From: DATLYT01 sp035574455
GTDB taxonomy: Bacteria; Bacteroidota; Ignavibacteria; UBA10030
DNA length: 11,139 nucleotides
Assembly (NCBI GenBank): GCA_035574455.1
Contig: DATLYT010000008.1
Coordinates: 1-11,139 of the forward strand
Direction of reading: 5' to 3'
Positions 5,025-11,139 of this stretch are shown here, piece by piece. Numbering within the stretch: position 1 is the stretch's first letter; every line of letters begins with the position of its first letter. The notes under the pieces were generated by a model. It ran no database searches, was not told the DNA's origin, and worked only from the letters and a program-made list of their open reading frames with translations. Position numbers and translations under genes: made by a program.

Positions 5025-8000
5025 ATGCAGTCAACTCCACCAAGCAGAACGTTATTTGCCCAGTCGGCACAGTTAGCGTTGCTGGTCGGTTGTGTTACGC
5101 TTATCTCGGGGATGATGATACAACCGGGCAATACTCGACATGGTCTCACAGCTACGTCTGTTGTCGATACGCTGCGTGGCTCCACGCGGTACGGGAGTTA
5201 CGTCATTATCAGGACGGATACTTCTTTTTTTGGAACCGTCGTTAACGGCACTGCAAGCGTGTACGGCATCCGCAGGGCCGATACGCTCGAGCTTCAGCGT
5301 GTTACCATCGGGGGAGCGCAGTTTAGCACCAAGCAGCGCTACATCGTTCAGAGCAGCACGTGGCAGACTGAGCTTGTTTCGATCTCATCGGTGGCGCATT
5401 CTCTGGCAAGGGCAAAACAGAAAGTGGAGCGTGCTGGCTGGTCCCTTCCTTCGTCGGTGCTCGAGCTTATTGGGGAAATCCTACCGGGTGAAAACAATCC
5501 GGTCTGCGAATCACCAGTTGCCTTTCCTGTACGTTTTGAGTTCTTCTACGGTAGTCTCACCGGCTCCTTCACCATCTATCCCGGCTGTATCGCGATTATT
5601 GTCCCTGATGCACTTACCGACTTCACCGACGTTGAAGTGTATGATGGCGGGGTGCTGCTCTCACTTGCCCCGGACGAACTGCTCAATGCCGATATCAACG
5701 CAGACTCAGTTGTGATTCGTGGGACAGTGGATATCGACGGCGACGTCCGGGCTGGAACCATTCGTCTCGATGGTTCGACGTTTGGTGCTTCCCTTACCGC
5801 AGGTGGCGTTCATGTGGGTGATCGTATGGAGGTGGTCAATGGTACCGTCGATCTCTCTGGAACCTTACGTGTCCGTCGTTCCCAACTATCGGGTGGAAGC
5901 GCTCAATCCATCGCACTGCGAGAGAACTCCAGGCTCCTGGCTCGAGAATTAAACGCCGAAGCTCTTTCCTCCCACGATTCACAGATTAGCATCCGCGGTA
6001 ACGCGAAAGTGGACATCCTCTCGCTTTCGTCTTCCCGGATGACCGTTGAGTTAGATCTTGAATCAAATCACCTGACTGCAAGAGACTGTCCGTTCATAGC
6101 GGTTGACCGCCTCCGAGTTGTGGAACGCTCATCCATACCGAACTCCGGCGAGGCTACATTCACCTCCAGCACCCTCTCGATCGCTGCGGACGCGGAAGTC
6201 GCTAAACTCACCTTGAACGACTCCAGAATTGCGCGCTCTAATCAGCTCTTACTTGGAACACTCCGGGCAAGTCAGAACTCCTCAGTCAGCGCAAACGTCC
6301 TGCGCACACGTTCGCTTGCGGCAGAGCTGTCGCAGTTTAATGTGTCGGTAAGCCTCAGCTCAAGCACACAGCCTGCCAGAGTTGTTCTCGATTCTTGCTC
6401 CGTGGTAGCAGGCCGGATCGATGTGGGTACGTTTGATGCATCCCGGACCGTCACGAGAACGGCTCTTCTGATCGCCGATACTCTTCTCACCGACCGAGTC
6501 AAGATCCTCACTCCAAGCGACTCCTGCCGGATCAACGTTGCTCAGCGCAGCCGACTGATCAATACCTCTATCCCCGCGAAACGAATCCATGCCTCGCTTG
6601 GCAACGCGTTCATCGATTCGAGGACGCACTTCGATAGTGATGAAGGAGGAGGAGGCCCACGTTGGGGTCTTGTCCGTGACGAATCGGAGGCAGGAGGTCG
6701 GGTGCCCACCTACACCGGGGCGAGCTACGGGGGGTATGGCGGCACCTTCGGCGAGTTAAACAGTAATTACTTCATCCCGGCCGATGAACCCGTCGGTTCA
6801 CCGGTCTTCTCCGATACTGAACTGCTGGAAGGCTTAGGGGGTTATCCGACGATCAACACAAGGTGGAGCAACTACGATACTGAAGGCGGAAAGGGTGGTG
6901 GAATCATCCGCATCGATGCGACCGATCTTGTTCTGGATGGGATCGTCAGTGCTAACGGCGGTATGGGGATCGTGCACCGGTGGCAACCAAACAGAACAGG
7001 GCAGGGAAGAGCGAGCGGAGGAGGGAGCGGTGGAACGATTTTTCTCAATGTGCGCGGCGCTCTCTCAGGTTCCGGTAGAATCGAGGCGAACGGCGGAAAG
7101 GGGAAATTCGGATTCTTTGATGATGGAACCGGAAGCGGTGGGAGTGGTGGACGGATCAGAATCAACTATGCAAGCAATGCCGGATGGAACGGGAGCGTGA
7201 AAGCGTTAGGAGGCGAGGGTGGGTGGTTCGACCCGGTTGAGATGCGACTGAATGTTCAGGCAAACCCAACAATGATTCCCCCGTGGGCTGATAGCGTCGT
7301 CAACGGCGGACCCGGTACGATCTACTGGAAGCATTCGAGCGGCATCGGCAAGATTCTGATTGACGGTTCCGGCGGTCTGAAAGGAGGAATGGGGAAGATT
7401 GAGGGTGAGTTCCCCGAAGACACCGTGGAGGTGCGCAATGCCACTGTTGTTACCAACGTTCTGAAGGCGCGCGCGTTAGTTCTTCGTGATAGCGCGCGGC
7501 TGATGCCCGACAATCCCTACGTTCGTCTTGTCTGGCCAATACCACGTCGTTACAAAGTTCCGGATGGCTACGGTCTGCGCACAGGTCTTTCCACAACACA
7601 AAACATCTATCCCGACGCTATTTGGAAAGATTCCCTCCAAGAAGTCGTGTCTATAGAAATCCGGTCGGATATTGTTATCGATCCAACCAGCAGCATCGAT
7701 CTCACCGGCTTCGGCATGTTTGGACGAAAGTGGACCACGAGTGCGTATGCCGGCGGATCGCACGGCGGCTATGGTGGATTTGGTGCGCGTCAGCCTGCTT
7801 CTATAATGTTTGGTCGCTCTTCGCTGCCGTACGGCGACCCACGTGAGCCGCTGTCCTTCGGTGAGGGAGGAATGGGGTCGTGGGGGTATCGATCCGATGT
7901 AACACAATGGCATTACCTACAAACATTTGGAGGCTCAGGGGGTGGTGTCCTGCGAATCCTTTGTGGGGGAACAGTTCGCGTAAATGGCGCGATCCGAGCC

Positions 8001-9854
8001 GACGGGGCATCCGGCTCCGGTGATATATCCGGGCTTGACGAAGGGACCGGTGGAGGTGCAGGCGGGAGTATCTGGTTGAGTGCTTCATCGCTCGCCGGTA
8101 GCGGGATCATTTCAGCATCGGGTGGAGATGGAAGGTATGATGCATTCTACAGAGGGTATGGGGGTGGTGGGGGCGGTGGGAGAATACGCATCGACTACGG
8201 GGACAAAGCTCTATGGACAGGAAAGGTCATGGCCGTTGGAGGCCGGGGAGGGAGAGAAGCGATAAGCTGGAGCGACCTCCGCAACAATGGTGGACCGGGA
8301 ACGGTTTATTGGAATCAATCGGGTGGAGAACAAAGGATCGAGATTAGCGATGAAGGCGGGCATCGCGGTCTTGGATACCTGTCCGGCATATTATCAGGAT
8401 TCGATGTCGATATCCGCTCCGCTGTCGTAGCGACCGAGGGATTGGCAGTTCGGAATCTTTCAGTTCGCGATAGCGCAATCCTGGCGGGAAATGATTATCG
8501 AACTGCATTGAAACTTTTCCCCGCGGACGCCTTTCCCACATTGCGTTTCCCTTTGTGGGAAGATCGTGGTGATCGACGCGTTCAGATTCGAGCTTCTGGA
8601 AATGTTACCGTTGACAATACCGGAGCCATTGATTTTTCCGGGCTGGGATTTTACGGTCGGCAATCCAACTATATGCCGGGCGGTTCCCACGGCGGGCGCG
8701 GCGGAACAGGGGCATATCAGACTACTCTGGGAAGGCCGACTCCGACTTATGGCGATTCCGTCTTGCCTGTGACGAGTGGTTTAGGAGGATATGGTGTAAA
8801 CTCTGCAATGGACACGTATAGTCCTTGGAACATCCGTTTGACTGGTGCAGGGGCCTCTGGTGGCGGTGCGTTGAGTCTTGTTGTCAGGGGTATATTACGA
8901 GTTGATGGAAAAATTCTTGCCGATGGATTCTCTGCCATTCCACAAGAGCGGGGCGGAGACTATGGAGCTGGGGGTGGAGCTGGAGGCTCGGTGCTGGTTC
9001 GAGCCGCTTCAGTCACAGGAAGCGGCATCATCTCTGCGTCGGGAGGATCGGGCGTTTTTATACCGTCCAGTTCGTGGAGAATCTGGGGTGGGGGAGGTGG
9101 CGGCGGAAGGCTTGCGGTGTACGGAGACCTCTCTTCATTCACCGGCACCTTACGCGCGGCCGGTGGAGACGGAGGCTCCGGTGGTGGCGTGGGTCCAGAG
9201 CTCTATCGAGGTGAACCGGGAACCATTGTGACCGGTTTGACGGCACCTCCGATGGTGGGCTCCTTTTCTCTCCTTCGCACCTTCCCAGCCAACGGTGATT
9301 CAACCGTTAGTCGCACAATGCCCATTAGGCTCTTTTTCAATCGCTCGATCGATGTCTCATCATTTACCTTCGCGTGCTCGCCCGATCCGGGTGGATGGAC
9401 GGTGCACTGGAATATCACGTCAGATACTCTGACACTCACCCATGCCGCCTTCGACACCGGGAGAGCGTACGCATTTGCCATTACTGCAGTGAACGATTTA
9501 TCCGGAAATGCTCTGCCTGGATTACCGATCGAGTGGAGGTTTTCCACCGGGAGTATTGTGACAACGGCAGAGCTGAATGAAGCCTGGCCACGCACATTTG
9601 CCTTGCATCAAAATTATCCCAATCCCTTCAATCCTCAAACGCGAATCCGCTACGAACTGCCGGAAGCATCTCATGTTACACTCAAAGTGTACGACCTTCT
9701 CGGGCGAGAAGTGAGAACATTGGTGGATGAATTTCAGACGCCGGGTGTGTATACTGCTTTATTCTCTGCGGAAGACCTTGCTTCAGGAGTGTACCTCTAC
9801 CGTCTTCAGGTAGGAGCGTTCACGATGACACGGAAGCTTCTGATCATTCAGTAG
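5025..9854 (+). CDS. Giant secreted Gly-rich repeat protein with T9SS type A sorting domain
   Basis: This is 1,609 residues from ATG 5025, chosen because a signal-like hydrophobic segment (about 9-31: TLFAQSAQLALLVGC...) follows at once. The frame extends to GTG 4941, but those codons run through the repeat hairpin. No good Shine-Dalgarno is visible, so the start is uncertain. Residues 35-205 are an unassigned domain. Residues 206-538 are short alternating strands rich in 'V-x-I-x-G-x-V' and Ser/Asn turns, like a right-handed beta-helix or bactofilin-like stack. Residues about 539-1405 hold three large Gly-rich modules. Residues 1413-1512 resemble an SbsA-type Ig domain (TFPANGDSTVS...PIRLFFNRSID). 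The C-terminus (1525-1609) is a T9SS type A sorting domain: YPNPFNP, then VYDLLGREV and SGVYLYRL. The family route is Sec export, passage through the SprA channel, then release or attachment at the surface. A role in matrix or surface attachment is possible but unproven. Confidence 0.9.
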   Translation: MQSTPPSRTLFAQSAQLALLVGCVTLISGMMIQPGNTRHGLTATSVVDTLRGSTRYGSYVIIRTDTSFFGTVVNGTASVYGIRRADTLELQRVTIGGAQFSTKQRYIVQSSTWQTELVSISSVAHSLARAKQKVERAGWSLPSSVLELIGEILPGENNPVCESPVAFPVRFEFFYGSLTGSFTIYPGCIAIIVPDALTDFTDVEVYDGGVLLSLAPDELLNADINADSVVIRGTVDIDGDVRAGTIRLDGSTFGASLTAGGVHVGDRMEVVNGTVDLSGTLRVRRSQLSGGSAQSIALRENSRLLARELNAEALSSHDSQISIRGNAKVDILSLSSSRMTVELDLESNHLTARDCPFIAVDRLRVVERSSIPNSGEATFTSSTLSIAADAEVAKLTLNDSRIARSNQLLLGTLRASQNSSVSANVLRTRSLAAELSQFNVSVSLSSSTQPARVVLDSCSVVAGRIDVGTFDASRTVTRTALLIADTLLTDRVKILTPSDSCRINVAQRSRLINTSIPAKRIHASLGNAFIDSRTHFDSDEGGGGPRWGLVRDESEAGGRVPTYTGASYGGYGGTFGELNSNYFIPADEPVGSPVFSDTELLEGLGGYPTINTRWSNYDTEGGKGGGIIRIDATDLVLDGIVSANGGMGIVHRWQPNRTGQGRASGGGSGGTIFLNVRGALSGSGRIEANGGKGKFGFFDDGTGSGGSGGRIRINYASNAGWNGSVKALGGEGGWFDPVEMRLNVQANPTMIPPWADSVVNGGPGTIYWKHSSGIGKILIDGSGGLKGGMGKIEGEFPEDTVEVRNATVVTNVLKARALVLRDSARLMPDNPYVRLVWPIPRRYKVPDGYGLRTGLSTTQNIYPDAIWKDSLQEVVSIEIRSDIVIDPTSSIDLTGFGMFGRKWTTSAYAGGSHGGYGGFGARQPASIMFGRSSLPYGDPREPLSFGEGGMGSWGYRSDVTQWHYLQTFGGSGGGVLRILCGGTVRVNGAIRADGASGSGDISGLDEGTGGGAGGSIWLSASSLAGSGIISASGGDGRYDAFYRGYGGGGGGGRIRIDYGDKALWTGKVMAVGGRGGREAISWSDLRNNGGPGTVYWNQSGGEQRIEISDEGGHRGLGYLSGILSGFDVDIRSAVVATEGLAVRNLSVRDSAILAGNDYRTALKLFPADAFPTLRFPLWEDRGDRRVQIRASGNVTVDNTGAIDFSGLGFYGRQSNYMPGGSHGGRGGTGAYQTTLGRPTPTYGDSVLPVTSGLGGYGVNSAMDTYSPWNIRLTGAGASGGGALSLVVRGILRVDGKILADGFSAIPQERGGDYGAGGGAGGSVLVRAASVTGSGIISASGGSGVFIPSSSWRIWGGGGGGGRLAVYGDLSSFTGTLRAAGGDGGSGGGVGPELYRGEPGTIVTGLTAPPMVGSFSLLRTFPANGDSTVSRTMPIRLFFNRSIDVSSFTFACSPDPGGWTVHWNITSDTLTLTHAAFDTGRAYAFAITAVNDLSGNALPGLPIEWRFSTGSIVTTAELNEAWPRTFALHQNYPNPFNPQTRIRYELPEASHVTLKVYDLLGREVRTLVDEFQTPGVYTALFSAEDLASGVYLYRLQVGAFTMTRKLLIIQ
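6711..9237 (+). repeat. Three diverged glycine-rich protein modules inside the giant gene
   Basis: Four blocks recur in order. Block A is a GGYGG loop, starting at 6711 (YTGASYGGYGG), 7746 (YAGGSHGGYGG) and 8673 (MPGGSHGGRGG). Block B is 'GGGxxRI..xxxxVxGxIxAxGG', near 6885, 7935 and 8850. Block C is 'GGGxGGxIxLxxxxLxGSGxIxAxGG' followed by a poly-Gly turn and RIRI, near 7015-7220, 8045-8255 and 8960-9190. Block D is NGGPGTIYW followed by a strand region ending in 'VRDSA', at 7300-7500 and 8285-8480; the third copy stops after GEPGTIVTG. Module starts are 1,035 and 927 nt apart. Modules 2 and 3 share GSGIISASGG and a seven-Gly run, so they look most recently related. The DNA has diverged enough that the homology is clearest at protein level. 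Confidence 0.85.
8154..8180 (+). other. Potential G-quadruplex in the coding strand
   Basis: Four G-runs (8154-8156, 8160-8164, 8169-8173, 8178-8180) are separated by loops TAT, TGGT and CGGT, which fits the standard four-tract rule. The run encodes the poly-Gly turn of module 2 (YGGGGGGGR). It is on the mRNA-sense strand, so it could slow transcription, translation or replication. The equivalent turn in module 3 (9085-9110) uses GG doublets and does not complete the pattern. Confidence 0.45.
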
Positions 9855-9862
9855 GGCCGGTA

Positions 9863-9932
9863 GGGCGGCAGGGAACGGACAAAACGTTTCGAAACGCCGA
9901 CGGTTCTGAACGTCCCTCCGAGTAAGCCGCCC
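9863..9932. repeat. Intergenic inverted repeat with central 12-bp palindrome
   Basis: GGGCGGC (9863-9869) pairs with GCCGCCC (9926-9932). Just inside, AGGGA (9870-9874) can pair with TCCCT (9913-9917), with an 8-nt bulge on the right side. The loop contains the perfect palindrome CGTTTCGAAACG (9885-9896). It starts 9 nt after the stop of the giant gene, so it could be a transcript-end hairpin, although no T-run follows at once. A small degenerate mobile repeat or a regulator site for rlmN are alternatives. Confidence 0.35.
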
Positions 9933-9952
9933 CGTCTTTACCATCTTTCACC

Positions 9953-9982
9953 TTGCTCTCCCCCGCATTATTCCGTAAATTG
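9953..9982 (+). promoter_or_regulatory. Possible Bacteroidota-type promoter for rlmN
   Basis: TAAATTG at 9976-9982 resembles the TAnnTTTG -7 element of Bacteroidota promoters, with TTG at 9953-9955 about 20 nt upstream as a partial TTTG -33 element. The -7 element ends 8 nt before the ATG, so the transcript would have an almost absent leader, consistent with the lack of a Shine-Dalgarno before this gene. Both boxes are imperfect. Confidence 0.3.
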
Positions 9983-9990
9983 CTCTCCGC

Positions 9991-11139
9991 ATGAAGCGCG
10001 ATAAAACAAACCTCAAAGGGCTCACCGTCTCGGAACTCCAGGAGTTCGTCCAATCCCTCGGCGAGAAGAAGTACCGCGCACGCCAGATTTTCACCTGGCT
10101 CTACGGCAAACGCGCCCAATCCTTCGCCGAGATGACAGACATCTCCAAAGGCTTCCGCGCCGTGCTCGAGGGAGTTGCCACGATTGACAATCTTCGCATT
10201 GTGGCGAAGGAAGTCTCGAAGCGTGATGGCACAACGAAGTTCTTGTTTGAACTGAGCGATGGCCTTAGGATTGAAAGCGTCCTCATTCCACCGGAGTCTC
10301 ATTCTCCCGCAGCCGAAAAGCGCCTCACACTCTGCATCTCGACTCAGGTTGGCTGTCCGCTTGACTGTAAATTCTGTGCGACCGGCACAATGGGCTTCCT
10401 GCGCAATTTGACGGCGGGCGAGATTGTCGACCAGGTCATCCAGGCGCAAAACGAAAGCCCGCGGCGCATCACGAACATCGTCTTCATGGGGATGGGCGAG
10501 CCGATGTTAAACTACGACAACGTGATGAAGACAGTGGAGATTCTGAACCACGATGACTCGCTCAACATCGGCGCGCGACATATGACAATCTCCACGGCCG
10601 GCTATGCCGATAAAATCCGGCAGATGGCGGATGAGGGGCGAAAAGTCAAACTCGCCCTCTCCCTCCACACCCTCGACAATGCAAAGCGTACCCAGCTCAT
10701 GCCGATTACCAAGAAGTTCAGCGTGGAGGAGCTGATGGACGCTATGGAATACTACTACCGGAAAACGCGCTTTCGACCGACGTTTGAATACATCCCCTTC
10801 GACGGTTTCAATGACACGGACGCCGATGCCGAGCGATTGATCAGGGTTTCTAAGCGCTTTCCGTGCAAGGTCAATATTATCCCGTTTCATTCAATCGAGT
10901 TTACGCACCCCTCCGGGTTTGCTGCCACGTTACGGCCATCTCCCCGCACAAGGATGGAGGAGTTTGTCGAGAAGCTTCGCAAAGCTAATCTGACGGTGAT
11001 GGTTCGCAGCAGCGCCGGTGAAGATATTCAGGCGGCATGCGGTCAGCTTGCGGTACAAGAAGGCAAAAGGCAGAGGTCGGATGTCAGCAGTAAAAGAAGG
11101 ACACTCGTCAGTCAGCATCTTCCCTTCGGAGCTCTGACT
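9991..11139 (+). CDS. rlmN: Dual-specificity RNA methyltransferase RlmN (3' end outside window)
   Basis: This is a radical-SAM enzyme that methylates C2 of adenosine 2503 in 23S rRNA and often A37 of some tRNAs. 383 codons are visible with no stop. The N-terminal accessory domain has YRARQIFTWLY (33-43). The iron-sulphur motif is CPLDCKFC with Cys122, Cys126 and Cys129. The two catalytic cysteines of the family are present: Cys115 in LCIST and Cys350, the methyl carrier, in AACGQL. Also seen are FMGMGEPMLNYDNV and KLALSLHT. The Cys spacing (115 to 122) equals that of E. coli RlmN (118 to 125). The family usually ends soon after the CGQL motif, but here the frame continues at least 30 more residues, basic and Ser-rich, to the edge. 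ATG 9991 is chosen as the first start before the accessory domain. It is a housekeeping gene, probably unrelated to the cluster upstream. Confidence 0.96.
   Translation, partial: MKRDKTNLKGLTVSELQEFVQSLGEKKYRARQIFTWLYGKRAQSFAEMTDISKGFRAVLEGVATIDNLRIVAKEVSKRDGTTKFLFELSDGLRIESVLIPPESHSPAAEKRLTLCISTQVGCPLDCKFCATGTMGFLRNLTAGEIVDQVIQAQNESPRRITNIVFMGMGEPMLNYDNVMKTVEILNHDDSLNIGARHMTISTAGYADKIRQMADEGRKVKLALSLHTLDNAKRTQLMPITKKFSVEELMDAMEYYYRKTRFRPTFEYIPFDGFNDTDADAERLIRVSKRFPCKVNIIPFHSIEFTHPSGFAATLRPSPRTRMEEFVEKLRKANLTVMVRSSAGEDIQAACGQLAVQEGKRQRSDVSSKRRTLVSQHLPFGALT

Noticed and set aside
6711..9237. Gly-rich repeats as a CRISPR array or tandem DNA repeat
   Set aside because: The periods are about 930-1,035 nt, the frame is intact throughout and similarity is at protein level.
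9844..10449. 201-codon open frame on the minus strand opposite rlmN
   Set aside because: The + strand encodes the conserved RlmN Cys motif here; the minus translation is Arg/Ala/Glu-rich with no motif and runs into the intergenic inverted repeat.

Overview
The window looks like chromosomal DNA from a Gram-negative member of the Bacteroidota/Chlorobi-Ignavibacteria side of the tree (inference). The reasons are a C-terminal type IX secretion (T9SS type A) sorting domain with the YPNPFNP signature, a propeller/Y_Y_Y sensor kinase of the kind abundant in these phyla, an OmpA-type peptidoglycan-binding lipid-envelope protein, and base composition somewhat above 50% G+C by eye. Every gene I accept is on the + strand. 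I saw no tRNA, rRNA, CRISPR array, transposase or phage gene.

Bases 1-4037 hold a two-component system wrapped around three small exported proteins: the 3' part of a sensor histidine kinase (cut by the left edge), a PsbP-like exported protein, a stand-alone periplasmic domain protein, the same domain fused to an OmpA C-terminal domain, and a NarL-type response regulator. Bases 4215-9854 hold a small lipoprotein of unknown family and a 1,609-residue secreted protein made of a signal peptide, a strand-rich (probably beta-helical) region, three large glycine-rich repeats, an SbsA-like Ig domain and the T9SS sorting domain. From 9991 to the right edge lies rlmN, a radical-SAM rRNA methyltransferase, which is open at the window end.

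The most interesting signal is a pair of 23-bp palindromic sites that match at 22 of 23 positions. One overlaps the stop codon of the kinase gene and precedes the PsbP-like gene; the other precedes the lipoprotein gene. Each is followed by a similar TTCCT(C)TATA element 31-35 nt before the ATG and by a strong, similar Shine-Dalgarno site. I infer that these are operators for the response regulator encoded between them, which would make the envelope proteins on both sides one local regulon. If the giant protein is co-transcribed with the lipoprotein, it belongs to the regulon too. A dispersed-repeat-like hairpin lies between those two genes and argues against the longest possible reading frame of the giant protein.
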